From: Azolla caroliniana
Taxonomy: Eukaryota > Polypodiophyta
Assembly: GCA_043228905.1 (NCBI GenBank)
Contig: JBHGNT010000005.1
Location: 7,502,001 to 7,566,000, forward strand
DNA: 64,000 nucleotides
Direction: 5' to 3'
Shown: positions 23,073 through 34,700 of the stretch, one piece after another
Numbering within the stretch: the stretch's first letter is position 1
How the letters are laid out: each line of letters starts with the position of its first letter
Translations under genes and position numbers: made by a program
Notes under the pieces: generated by a model
The model's input: the letters and a program-made list of their open reading frames with translations, nothing else
Databases searched by the model: none
What the model was told of the DNA's origin: nothing

Positions 23073-24200
23073 GTAAAAAAGGCGAATGCGCGAAACATGG
23101 CAAAGCTTGCGCAGCAAAAGGAAAATACCGAAGAGCTCGCCGACGGTAGTCAACCCGAAAATGCGACATGGCAGGCATTGCAGGAATGCCAAATCACGTT
23201 GCCATTAGGACGGCTCCTGCAGCTAGTGCCCAGATTCATAGAAGGACTCAAGACAGGCATGACGGCAGGAGAAACACCACCGGCTCCAACATTCTTCTCA
23301 AATCTGGAGGAGGGACCGACGCTAGTAGACACAAACAGTCCGGCGATTACAACCATCGTGAAGGGTAAGGAGTTACCCGGAACAATAATAGATGGAGGAT
23401 TCGGCGTCAATGTGATTAACCTCCGAACGTGCAAAACCTTGGGAATCCAAGAGTGGGAACCATGCCCGTTTTGGTTGCGGATGGCGGATACAAGCTCAGT
23501 GTGACCGACCGGCTTGATACGAGATTTGGATGTAACGATCGGCGGCCACACGTTTCGCATCTCGGCAGTAGTGCTACAACTACAGGCACAAGGAGCTTAC
23601 CCACTATTGTTGGGGCGGCCGTGGTTGAAAACGGCGCACATTAAACAAAACTGGAGGAAGAATATAATCACCTTCCGGCGGGGAAAAGCAAAAGTACGGC
23701 TACCGACACAACCACGGACGGGTACCGGGAAGGAATTGACACCTCTATATGCCGAATGCGTCAATATACTGGACGGATTAGCAGACGAAGAGGTAGATCA
23801 ATACTTGCAGGATAATCCGAAGATCGTACCTCTGTTCGAAATCGACGTAGCCGAAGCCGTATCACCATACATACTGCCACCGGACGGAGCCGACGAGGAA
23901 CCAAATAAAGAAGTGATCCGGGAGCTACGGCAAGCACAAGAGGCGCTGGAAAGAGAAATGGCCGTATCGCAACGAGTTCAAGCATCCCAACTAGAGGAGG
24001 TGAATCTAGGAACTACGAAAGAGGCGAGAGCGGTGCACATCGCCAAGGAAATGACTGCGGAGAACAAAACGACGATGATTACACTTCTCAAAGAATTTCG
24101 GGACGTGTTTGCCTGGTCTTACGAGGATATGCGAGGGCTCGATCCTCAGCTATATCAGCATCATATACATTTGAGCAAAGACGCCAAACCCGTAGCATAA
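23073..24200 (+). pseudogene. Element A aspartic protease and linker (degenerate)
   Basis: Continues in the gag frame. The protease active site reads GTIIDGGFGVNVIN near 23385-23425, with Gly where Ser or Thr is usual (DGG, not DSG/DTG). The downstream flap and psi-loop segment reads YPLLLGRPWLKTA near 23600. Stops lie at 23502 (TGA) and 24198 (TAA). The end (FRDVFAWSYEDMRGLD near 24100, then HHIHLSKDAKP) is the usual lead-in to gypsy RT. Confidence 0.85.
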
Positions 24201-24802
24201 CGACGGTACCGGATGAATCCAAATTACGCCGCCAAAGTCAAGGAGGAAATTGACAATTTGCTAAGGGTTGGCTTTATCAACCCAGTAAAGAAATCTACAT
24301 GGCTGAGCCCGATAGTAGTCGTACCAAAGAAAAACGGCAAAATTAGAGTTTGTGTCGACTACCGTAAGCTTAACACGACGACGGTAACAGATACATTCCC
24401 ACTCCCATTTACGGATGGAGTTTTGGACGCAGTCGCCGGCCATGAGGTATACAATTTCTTAGACGGATTCAGCGGATACAACCAGATCTGGATGCACCCC
24501 GATGACCAGGAGAAAACGGCTTTCGTCACCGAATGGGGAGTGTTTGTTGCCGTAGTAATGATGTTCGGACTAAAAACGGCGCTGACAACGTTCCACAGGA
24601 TCATCATGGAAATATTCGGAGAATTCATACCGGCATTCGTGCAGGTGTTTCTGGATGATTTCGCCGTCTATAGCCAGGAAGGAGATCACTTTCAGCACCT
24701 CTGGCTATGTCTAGGGAAATGTCAGGCTTACCGGCTAAGCTTGAATCCGGCAAAATGTGTATTCGGAGTGTCAAGAGGGGCGCTATTAGGACACATTAAG
24801 TA
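24201..24802 (+). pseudogene. Element A reverse transcriptase (truncated)
   Basis: RT copies the element RNA into DNA. Motifs in order: WLSPIVVVPKKNGKIRVCVD, YNFLDGFSGYNQIWMHPDDQ, EKTAFVTEWG and the catalytic VFLDDFAVYS (near 24645). The thumb is interrupted after GALLGHIK at 24800, where the frame changes and a TAA follows. Sequence resuming in another frame (KAILEAPAPTTAKALSRFLG) implies a small internal deletion of about 15 codons compared with typical gypsy RTs. Confidence 0.88.
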
Positions 24803-25603
24803 AAAGCAATCTTGGAGGCACCAGCACCAACAACGGCTAAGGCATTAAGCCGTTTCTTAGGCCAAATCCGGTGGCATAGCCGAATGCTCCGGTATCTGGC
24901 GGACCTGGCTACACCGCTGCATGTTGTGGTACACTGAACACCGTTCCAATGGACCGACACCGAAGACAAGGCGTACCGGGCACTCAAAGTACTATTATCA
25001 CAAGCGCCGGTAGTGCAACCCCCGGATTGGGCTAAGGAGTTTCATGTGTTTGTGGATGCATTTGACATTGCAATCGGAAATGCGCTGATGCAACTTACGG
25101 AGCCAAGGTGGTATCAGCCCGTATATTACGCAAGCCGAAAGTTATCCCAAGCAGAACGAAATTATTCCACCATGGAAAGGGAAGCTTTGGGCATGATCTA
25201 CAACGTGACAAAGTTCAGACATTATTTGTTGGGAAGGAAATTTTCCTTCCACGTAGATCATTCGGCACTCCTCTATTTAGTTTCCAAAGCGTCATTAACT
25301 AGTAAGTTGGCATGGTGGACGTTACTGTTGCAGGAATTTGAGTTCGAAATATTCCACCGACCCGACATACAACACACAGTAGCAGACTATTTGAGCCGGT
25401 TAGATTCCGGCGAGACTGGTGATGGAGTCTCGGACGAGTTTCCGGATGTTGAGCTATTTCGAGTCACTACGGAAACAACAACAGATGAAACGGTGGCACA
25501 AGAAGATAAGTGGCTGACAAATATGCAACAATTTCTGAGCACCGGATTGCCTCCGAACGAGATGAACCGGGACGAGAGGAAACACCTGGCGGTACAAAGC
25601 TGA
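24803..25603 (+). pseudogene. Element A RT connection and RNase H (degenerate)
   Basis: Frame 2 continuation: connection domain (LSRFLGQIRWHSRMLRYLAD), a TGA at 24935, then RNase H with FHVFVDAFDIAIGNALMQL, YYASRKLSQAERNYSTMERE, LLGRKFSFHVDHSALLYL and HTVADYLSRLD. RNase H removes the RNA strand during reverse transcription. The frame is lost near 25597, just before integrase. Confidence 0.85.
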
Positions 25604-26979
25604 CACTCTGTTTAGTACGGGACACGCTATACCACAAAGGCGCGGACGGTATATGGCGACGGGCGGTGCGTATCGACGAGAAGGAGATAATACTACGAGA
25701 AGCACATTGCGGAGTCGTCGGAGGCCATTACGCCGGAGATGCTACAACAAGGAAGATATGGCAAAGTGGCCTATGGTGGCCGACAACATTGAAAGACGTG
25801 GTTCGGTACGCTAAAGAATGCGATCTATGTCAGCGAATGGGCCAGCCAACCGAACAAGCTAGGATGCCGCACCAACCGGTACTGCCGTTAGAACCATTTC
25901 AGAAATGGGGGCTGGACTTTGTGGGTCCATTCAAACCACTGACAATGAGAACCGGCAACCGGTATGTGATCGTAGCTACGGATTACTGCACGAAATGGGT
26001 AGAAGCCAAAGCCTTGCACGACAACACCGCGGCGTCGACGGAGAAATTCTTGTATGAATACATCTGGTGCAGGTATGGATGCCCGATCGAGCTAATAAGT
26101 GACCAAGGAGGGCACTTCCTCGGCCAAGTGGTGGAAAACTTGACGTCGTTCTATGCCGTGGTGCATAAACGGAGCATGCCATACTATCCGCAAGCAAACG
26201 GGTTAGCCGAGTCGACGAACAAAAAGCTACAGAATATCCTTCAGAAAATTGTCAACGAAAACCGGACAGACTGGGATACGAAATTGCACAACGCACTCTG
26301 GGCTTACCGGACAGCCTACAAAACAAGCATCCAAACCACACCGTTCCGGCTAGCATTCGGATTGGAGGCCGTCATGCCAGTAGAGTTCCAGGTCCTGAGC
26401 TTGCGGATTCAGATTAGGGAACGGTTAAACGAAAAGGAATCAGAGGCAATTCGGTTAGCAGCTCTATGTGAACTAGAAGAACACCGACTAGCAAGTATCA
26501 TGCACCTGGAATTGGGGCAGCGATGAAGAAAGGCGTTTGTGGATCGCCACCGAAAAGGAAATGAAAAGATGTTTGGAATTGGCAAGCCGGTACTAGTGTT
26601 CCAGACCCGGATGGGAAAGATGCTAAGGAAACTACGATTTCGGTGGACCGGACCGTACTGGATCACACGGGAGTTCAATGGATCCTACCAGTTAGGGACA
26701 CTTGCCGGCGAAGTCCTGGGTAAGTGGGTCAACAGATTTTGACTAAAGCCATACAAGGGACCCATGCCGAAGAACCCATTTGAACAAGGAAAGGCCGATG
26801 CCGAACCAGATATCGGAATACCGGAAACAATGGCAACCCGATTAGCAATTGGCAACAACGAAGCCGGTAAGGGGGACAAAGAACCGGCACACGGGTTGGA
26901 TAAGAGGACGACAAACCGTCACGAGGCCAGCAAGATTCCTCATTCGGGTAAGGGTCCGTTAGGACCGGAGACGAATTAA
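25604..26979 (+). pseudogene. Element A integrase (core intact, two stops after it)
   Basis: Inserts the cDNA into host DNA. The HHCC zinc finger is present (AHCGVVGGHY then CDLCQRMG near 25830). The DDE core is intact: D in GLDFVGPF (about 25915), D in LISDQGGHF (about 26098) and E in ANGLAESTNK (about 26209), with 35 residues between the last two. The C-terminal domain (RFRWTGPYWI, LAGEVLGKWVNRF) is cut by TGA at 26524 and 26740. No chromodomain is visible. The frame ends at TAA 26977. Confidence 0.88.
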
Positions 26980-27111
26980 CCTAACAATTGATAATCAAAA
27001 AAAATAAAATAAAATAAATCAAATCAAATCAAAGAAATCATGCAAAGGAGTGGTGGGAACGGCCATGCAAACGAGGAGTAAAGAGGCACTTCGAAAAGGT
27101 ACGAGGAGGCT

Positions 27112-27972
27112 ATGAATAGGGCATTAAAACACCACCACATGGCACGTAATGCTATTATAGTACACGACCTGCACATGCGTAGGCTCGAAAAAGGCGCCAA
27201 GATGCAGAGAGAAAACACTCCCCGCATCGAGACCTTCTTTCGCGAACCAAGGAGCACAGACGCACACAGGCGCTTGAAGATCATCAGAAGAGAGCCAACA
27301 CACACAGAGCTTCCTCACACAGAGCTTCCTCATACACAACCCTCACCGACGATGTCCGACCTCGACGCAGAAGACATAGACTACCAGACTCTCTCGGAGG
27401 CCGCCAAGAAATGGCTACGACAACACGTATTGGAGGGGTTCCTCACAATCATGGACGCACCACCACACAAAGAAGCCGACAAGATCATCAAAGAAATTGA
27501 CACCGAGCTGATCACGGAGGAAGCGATCCGTGCACTAACAGGCCTTCCGGAGGGGGGCATCTATATTATTGACAACCCTACCTCTGAACGGCTCATCAAA
27601 TACTTCGGCGAATATTCTCTGGCCAGCAAGGGCTACAAGACACAGGGCGGAGAAGATATGTTATTCCGAGAAATTGCCCGTGTACTCCATGAGTTTGGCC
27701 ACGTATACCCTCGACCCCCCGTTATGCCTCAGAACCGAGCAGTCTTGATCATCGCAACATACGAAGGGGTCAAGGTGGATTGGCCGGTGCTGATCACCGA
27801 CGGATTGTGTGCGGCTATTGACACCGTAAGAGGTAAGGAAGCCAAAGAAGGCCAGAAAATATGGCATGCGGTGGCGCAATGGCTCACCCTATTGGCGCCA
27901 CCTGTTGAGCCCGTCCAGACAAAGAAGCGGGGAAGAGTAACGGACGACACCCCGAAAGCTGCTTCAAAATGA
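27112..27972 (+). CDS. Element A third ORF, N-terminal part (286 aa, unknown function)
   Basis: ORF downstream of integrase in the same direction, inside element A. The start is ATG 27112; a second in-frame ATG (MSDLDAEDIDYQ, about 27352) after a repeated HTELPHTELPHT segment may be the true start. It contains AAKKWLRQHVLEGFL, ITEEAIRALTGLPEGG and ERLIKYFGEYSLASKGY. I see no signal peptide, membrane segment, zinc finger or protease motif. It ends TGA TAG, after which the same frame continues in low-complexity and coiled-coil sequence. The position recalls extra ORFs of Tat/Athila elements, but the lack of a membrane segment argues against an envelope. Function unknown. Confidence 0.7.
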   Translation: MNRALKHHHMARNAIIVHDLHMRRLEKGAKMQRENTPRIETFFREPRSTDAHRRLKIIRREPTHTELPHTELPHTQPSPTMSDLDAEDIDYQTLSEAAKKWLRQHVLEGFLTIMDAPPHKEADKIIKEIDTELITEEAIRALTGLPEGGIYIIDNPTSERLIKYFGEYSLASKGYKTQGGEDMLFREIARVLHEFGHVYPRPPVMPQNRAVLIIATYEGVKVDWPVLITDGLCAAIDTVRGKEAKEGQKIWHAVAQWLTLLAPPVEPVQTKKRGRVTDDTPKAASK

Positions 27973-30183
27973 TAGCAGTTGTTGGCCACCAAGACCACTA
28001 AGGGGAAGACAGCCGACACGGAGCAGGCAGGTGGCGAAGGAGCGCGCCATCCGCAAGCAGCCAACGGACAAGCAGGAGGAGACACCGGCACGACCCCTGA
28101 AGAACACACTCCACCGACCGGTGCAGCAAAAACCGACACCCTGGCGGCAAGAATGAATACCAGGACTCATGAGGAGGAAACAGAGGAAGAACCTACAGAG
28201 CACCTCCAGCAGCGACCGAAGACGAGCACCGCAGAATTAGCTGGGAAGCGTTCGGACCCATAGAAGGATGGAACGCCTTTACCCCACACTGAGAATCCCA
28301 CGCCAAGTGGGAGGAACCGGAACAGGTTCGAAAGGAAACGGTCTCAGAAGACCCTGCACAACAGGCAATACCGGCAAGCCCCAAAATGCAACCGCCGGTA
28401 AGGCATGTGCCACCTTCCTGAGCCAGCCAAGAACAAGCCAAAACACAACCGGAACCCGAACGACAAAGTGGTCAGCAGGCAGAGCAGGAAGTGCAGCTCG
28501 ACGCAGTTAGGTGGGACCGGCCACTGGCAACTGAACCCATCAGCCAACCCTCCGTGCAGACGCAAATAGGGTACCAGCAGCCAATGGCTCCGGTGGATAG
28601 GAGAGCAGGTTGCCGGAGTGATACTATATGTAGAGGCTGAAGAACGAGCGGAGATGGACTGGTTGCTAGTCACAACCGATGAACTAGAGACGGCCTGGTC
28701 AAGGATCCGGTGCCTTGAACAAGACTTGGACCGGGTCACAGAAGACATGGCCAAAATGGCCTTAACTGCAACACAGATCCAAGTACTGGTGACTCCGATG
28801 GAGGTATAGAATAAAGAAACAACCACGCCTGTACATACGAATAAGACCTCGGAGATAGAAACCGTCCCGGAGAAAGATGCGACGCAAGGAGCTTGCCGAA
28901 TTAAGGGACGAACTTGCCACACAAGAAGCACTACAGAGCCGCGAACGAGATTTGAAGAAAGCGGCAGAAGAGGAGTTAAGAAAGACTGCTGAAAACCTCC
29001 GCTGGGCAGAAGAATATCTGTGGAAAGGGCATCAAGCTTACAACCGGAAAAAGGAGGAAAAAGAAAAATTGTTGCAGGAGAAGGATAAGCTTCGACGGAT
29101 GGCGATGAAAGGCTGAAAGAAGAACTCCGTCAACAAAAGGACCGGGAAGACTGCGCTCGTTGGCAAATCAACCAAAGGCTGAAGCAGAAGACAGAGGACT
29201 TCGACCACCTGCACCGGAACTTTAAGAGCTTGGACACGAAGTATAAGCAACAACAGGAAAGGATGGCCGAGCTCCGACAGGAAGTTGATAGGGCCACAAC
29301 GGCACTCGCCGACGAACGGGCTGAGAATACAAAGCTATTGGAGGAAGCGGCGAGGGACCGGATGGAGCTCCACAAGCAGCACAATGAAGAAAAGGAAAGG
29401 GCGACAATGGTGTTACAGAGGTTGCAAACAACCTATCAGAGTCAATTGTTGCATTATAGGGAGCAGGAGGCGGACACGGTCAGAATCATCAAGCAATTGA
29501 AAGAGGAGCGACAAGCCGCGGAGAACAAATCATAGATGGGAATGGAACGGATCCAGTGCATCCTCCGGTCATGGCTAAACAAGACCAAATGCTTGATTGA
29601 CGAGAGCTCTGTGCGATGATGAACGAAATGGGCGCAAAATACGGCTGAACTCCAGTTGCTCAGGGCGGACGCCGAAAACCGGCGGAAGGAAAGTGACGAC
29701 TGTTACATGCTCACATCAGAGGACTTCACCACCATAAAGGATGAGCTAGCAGAAGATTTCACAGCTCTAGCGGATGAGCAATTGGTGCAGGTCTGGCAAC
29801 TCATAGCTCAACTGAACGATGATCGGATGGATACTCAAATCCAGTTTGAGAGCTACGATCGGTCCCGGCTTAGGGAAGAAAAAGCAATGCAGGCGGCAAT
29901 GGTCAACCTCAGTGATGAGGAATCGTCGCCGGTACAAGGACCAGACGGAGACCAGGCCAGGGTAAGTCAACCAGAGACAACTCCGACGGAGGAAACAACG
30001 AAGGAAACGCCGGTGCCAGAGCAACCATCGGAGCCGTAGCCAAAGTCGGAGCCACAAACGGAGAAGCAACCCCAGCCACAATCGGAGCAGCCGTATCAGC
30101 AGCAACAACAGCCACAACAGATTCCCGTAGAACCATTGGAGACCCTAGAGCAAAGCATCTTGGATATCTTAAACGAAGAGTAA
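27973..30183 (+). pseudogene. Element A third ORF, coiled-coil and Gln/Pro-rich part (broken)
   Basis: After the stops at 27967-27972 coding-like sequence continues in fragments. It begins with an Ala/Gly/Thr/Glu-rich linker (27979-28260) and a Gln/Pro-rich piece in another frame (to about 28600). Long charged heptad-like segments rich in Glu, Lys, Arg and Leu follow (28618-28809, 28877-29116, 29230-29535, 29656-30039). The tail is rich in Gln, Pro and Glu and ends ILDILNEE at TAA 30181. Several stops and frameshifts break it. If intact, ORF3 would run about 1,000 codons and be mainly coiled coil. This is inferred from continuity, not proven as one protein. Confidence 0.6.
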
Positions 30184-30235
30184 GGGGCCAGTTTGGGATT
30201 CGACGTACAAGGTACTGTCCCACGGGCGTGCCATG

Positions 30236-30610
30236 TGTTACCCAGCCGGCAAAAACCAGGGTGTGAAAAGGGGAATTGTTATTTAGGTATCTGTTGAAAT
30301 TACTAGTCTTAATATATAGATTAATATATGAGAAGATGTGGACGGACTGACCGAAATCGGTATGCCGATCCGGATACGGACCGATTCCGAAAAGGTGCTG
30401 GTTGGCACCGTTTTGTACTTCGCACCGATGACCTATATAAAGGCCGGTTATAATGTAGTCATGAACGGAGAGTAATAAAAACCTTTTGTTTAATCATTGA
30501 GTATTGTTCACCATTTTGTGCTTATTGTATATCTTACGCGTGTTAATGATGTCTTGCTAAGTAACCGATTAAGGTCCAATTAAGCGTTGTGTCATAAGTT
30601 ATCTCGTCGT
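30236..30610 (+). repeat. Element A 3' LTR, first part
   Basis: Begins TGTTACCCAG and is colinear with the 5' LTR until CTCGTCGT, where element B starts (TGTCGTG at 30611). The rest resumes at 38482. Confidence 0.92.
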
Positions 30611-31654
30611 TGTCGTGAAGATCCGTCACTACGCGCGGATCATGAGGCGGAACCACCGGGGTTCTGGACCGGAAGGATTCAAAGTTGGTACAAGCTTTGG
30701 CGCAAGCTTTAGCGAGAAAGTACTTAAGATAGATTGGGAAAGAGAGAAGTTGAGATTACATGATTGAGAGAGATTGATTGAACTTTTAACTTTAGATTTA
30801 AGAAACAAGTTACACGATCAATTTGATAACGAATTTCTTCCTCTTAATTTTCATAAAAAAAACCGTGCTTTTCTCCTCCCCCTTCCCTCTTTTATAGATG
30901 CTCTCATGCATATGATGCATGTGAGGGTACAAGACATGCATAAATTGCATGTTTGCCATTTGGCGCTTATGTATTACATGTGGTGCATGATAACCATGTC
31001 ACTCATTTTAGTTCTCATGTATGAGAATTTACATGTAAAAGTACAATGATAGAAATATAATTTTAACTAAATAGCATGGCTTAATGGTAAGCCAATTGAC
31101 TCTTAACTTGGAGGTGCAAGGTTTGAATCCTTACTTGCCCTCCTTGTATATGTATATATATTTATATATTTATTTATCTAGTCGCCGGACGCCGGTTCGC
31201 CGGATACCATCGGTTACCGGTGCCGTCGGATCACCGTCGTCGGATCACCGGCTCCGGATTGCCGGTTCGGTTTTGGTTGGCCAAAACCCTTTACGAGTAG
31301 CTAGCCCACCTCCACTCTTAGTTCAAGTTACCTTGAACTCTCTATGCTCTACACATAGACACAAAGATAATATCTTTTGCTCCACCTTATATATGATGAG
31401 AGTTGTATTTGTCGTGCCTATGTGGGATATCTCATAATTTTCTCCTTTCCTTTTACAAACTTTAAACCCTTATATCTTGACATTTAGTTGTCCGTTTCTC
31501 GTGTAATAAAGTGCATTCGAAACCTCCATCATTTTGTACTTAGATATTAAATCTATTTAAAATGTTATCTTCACAATTATTGTACTACGTGATTCATACT
31601 CGATTTCGTACGTTTTATGGGATTTTCACACTATTGCCGAAAATCTTCACGACA
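30611..31654 (-). repeat. Element B 3' LTR
   Basis: About 1,044 bp, nearly identical to 37474-38481. It has a longer CCGG-rich stretch near 31180-31260 (GTCGGATCACCG repeated) that is shortened in the other copy. Confidence 0.92.
31072..31140 (+). other. tRNA-like sequence inside element B 3' LTR
   Basis: A-box-like TGGCTTAATGG (31077-31087) and B-box-like GGTTTGAATCC (31120-31130) lie 32 bp apart. The D-arm can pair (GGCTT with AAGCC). The middle contains CTCTTAA, the same seven bases as the anticodon loop of plant tRNA-Lys(CUU), but the flanking anticodon stem does not pair and the acceptor stem is poor. It is antisense to the element and probably a tRNA- or SINE-derived relic, not a working tRNA gene. 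Confidence 0.45.
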
Positions 31655-31672
31655 TCCACCCCCACCAAACCG
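31655..31672 (-). other. Element B polypurine tract (candidate)
   Basis: On the minus strand GGTTTGGTGGGGGTGGA directly precedes the 3' LTR start TGTCGTGAAG, the position required to prime plus-strand DNA synthesis. Confidence 0.7.
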
Positions 31673-31726
31673 CACGTCCTCTGGTACGTGCCAAGAAGAG
31701 AAGAAGTGAGATTTCGGCTACGATGA

Positions 31727-34700
31727 TCAATTAGATTCCTCCATGTCTTCATTTTCATCCGGCCTATTATGTTCATTGTCGAGGTAATCGAGGTCAGGAT
31801 CCTTGTCTTGTCTTTTCTTGAAAATCTTTACTCTTTTTCCAGCAATGGGTACGGCCAACCTTGATCCGTCTAGTTCTGCAAGGTGGTATGTGGCATTATC
31901 GTTGGCACTTGTCACCACATACGGCCCGAACCATCTTCTTGCGAACTTCCTTGTTGTACTGTGTTGATTGTCAAGGGTGCTGTCATAAACCAAAACCCAA
32001 TCCCCTTCTTCAATCTTCTTGGGACGAAGTCGATGCGTGTTGTCGAACCGAACTTTGTTCTTTACTCGGGCTGCCTTCATCATCTTTCGCGCTTTTTCTA
32101 AATCTTCAGGTCTTCTTTCAAGTTGCCTTATCCGCGCCGCTAATAACTCTTCTCGGCTCATCTCGTTCTCCCACGGTATCGCTACCCATGAGGCGATCGT
32201 CCTTTCGATGGGCATAATCGGCTTTTGTCCATACATAAGCTCCGTCGGCATATACCCTGTCACCGAGCTATGTGTCGTTCTATCGGCCCACAAGGCATAG
32301 GGTAATAGTCGTGGCCAATTCCCGACTCGACCGTTGCATGCCCGTACGATGGCTTTAACGATAGGTCCATGCCCTCGCTCGATCTTCCCATTTGCTTCCG
32401 GATTGTAGGCAGTCGTGAGGGAGAGCTTCACGCCTAGTCTTTCGAAGAGCTCTGTCGCTTCGTGCGCGTCCAACTCCCCTCGGTCAGCCACTATCTTCCC
32501 TACACATCCATATCGGCAAACAACATCTTCAAGTAAAAATTTACAAACGGTTGAAGTCGTCTTATTTGTCAAGGCTCGTCCTTCCACTTTATTTGTCAAG
32601 TCTTCCCTTGCCAGCGCTAAGTACTTCATTTGTCCCACTCCCATTGGCATCGAGACCAGATCCACCATCCATTTGAAGTGAATAGTGAGTGGGTATGTCG
32701 GCTTTAACTCATCACGATGACGTATATTTGAATATATTTGGCAAGTTTCACATGTGGACACGAAATGGAGTACATCTTTGTACATGCTTGGCCACCAGTA
32801 CTTCTCCTTCAATTTTTTGAACGTTGCCCATGTTCCTCTATGACCTGCCCAAGCACTCTCATGGAATTCGGTCATCAGCGTCTCTTGCTCTTCTTTCTTT
32901 ACCACCACTCGACGTGGTATTCCTGTCCTTCTTTTTGGATGTCGCCAAAGGAATCCTCCCTTCAAGAAGTATCGGTAAGCTTTCTTTCGGATTCGTAGGG
33001 CCTCCTCCTTTGTCAACGAAGCATCTGTCGTCAATGTTCTTAGGAATCTACCGATGAGTAACCATTCTCCTTCGTACTCGTTCTCGTTGAAGGCGTGGAG
33101 GGTTTGCGTGTCCTGGTCTTCCGCCGACAATCGAGCCATCTTGAAGAAGTCGAGCGCGACATCTTCATCTTCCGAAACCATGTTACTTCCATTTGAAAAT
33201 CTTGCCCTCGACAGCATGTCAGCCATGGCGTTCTTCTTCCCTACAATGTGACGGATCTCTGGGTTTAAAGACTTGATGTAGGCGATCCACCTTAGCATAG
33301 CAAGATCTGGGGTCGCACATCCCGAGACCATTCCGAGAATTGGGAGACAATCTGTCTCTATTATCACTTCTGACCCGATCAGGTAATCTTTGTCCGTCTT
33401 CACTGCTGACACAATACCCCAAAGTTCCCGCTTGACTTGGGCATATCTTTGTTGCCGTTCGCTGAGAACCTTTGCTCCAAACCAGATGGCATATCGCGCA
33501 TTATCTTCACCTTCTTGGTTGATGACCCACCCGATTCCGGTTGGACTCGTATCTACGGTCACGTAAATTGGTTTCCCTTCGGCATAGTCGGCCTTCCTTA
33601 GTGCCGGAGCTTCAAGAAGCAGTTTCTTTAATCTTCGCGTCGCCTTTGTGTGCTCGTCTCGCCATTCGAACTTTATTCTTTTCTTTAGTAGTCCATATAA
33701 CGGTTCGGCGACATGAGCGTAGTGAGGAATCCACATATGATAAAATGCGCACGCTCCAAGGAACCTTCGAACCTCCGTTTGGTTTTCGCATTCTTCTTTC
33801 ATGTCTTGGATTGCGTTCACTTTGGATGGCGAGGGCTTCCGGCCATATGCTCCACACAAGTGACCTACCACCAAGATCTCCGGTTGCCCGAATGCGGATT
33901 TTTCTCCCGAAAATGTCAAATTCGCATCTTCAAGCCTTTGAAGCACCTTCTCGCAATCTTTCATATGATCCGCAATGAACTTTCTACAACCTTCCTTATC
34001 TTTCGATTCATCTTTCTCCTCATCCGAACATCCTTTTATCGGAATATCATCCAAGAATGGCATCGTGATGTCCGGAATGCAATCCTTCAAGACTTTATTC
34101 ATGGCATTCACCATATGAGCCACCGAGTTCGTTGCGCCTTGGGGTAAGGTACACATCCGCACAAGCCCGATTGGAGTCCTCATGGTTGTAATGTCCCGAC
34201 TGTCGATCGCCAATTGGAATTGGTCATATCCGGAGTAGAGATCGCCAATGGAGTAGATGGACCGGCCCGCAAAAGCTTCGGCAAATTCGTCCACGCTCAG
34301 ACCGATTCCGGCATTTCGAATTGTCACCTTGTTGACGGGTTGAAGATCTTGGATGAATCGCAATGATCCATTCTTCTTCGGCACCGTGAACCACCTATTG
34401 GAATAAGGAGCATTCGACGGTTCTAGAATTCCCATACTCACCTTCTCCTTTAAGAGCTCGATCAGCTTTGGAAGGTGTGCTCTCGGAACCAGTATCGGTT
34501 TCAAATTCCAAGGCACATGAGGCACCGTGAAGATCACCATCGGCTCTATAACCTTTGGGTCGGCGCATCCGATTTCTCGTGGGAAGAATGCGAAAGCCTT
34601 CCCATGTCTCTCAAGCATATCGCGAAACATTCGCTCCTCTTCAGGGAGAAGGAAATCCTCCTTTCCAACTCGTAGCTTCCCCTTCGTCTCTTTGGTGAAG

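Noticed and set aside
27112-30183. Element A ORF3 as a retroviral-type envelope
   Set aside because: No signal peptide, membrane segment or furin-like site is visible; the content is mainly coiled coil.
31072-31140. A functional tRNA-Lys gene in the element B LTR
   Set aside because: The anticodon stem does not pair, the acceptor stem is poor and the B box is mutated in this copy; kept only as a tRNA-like module.
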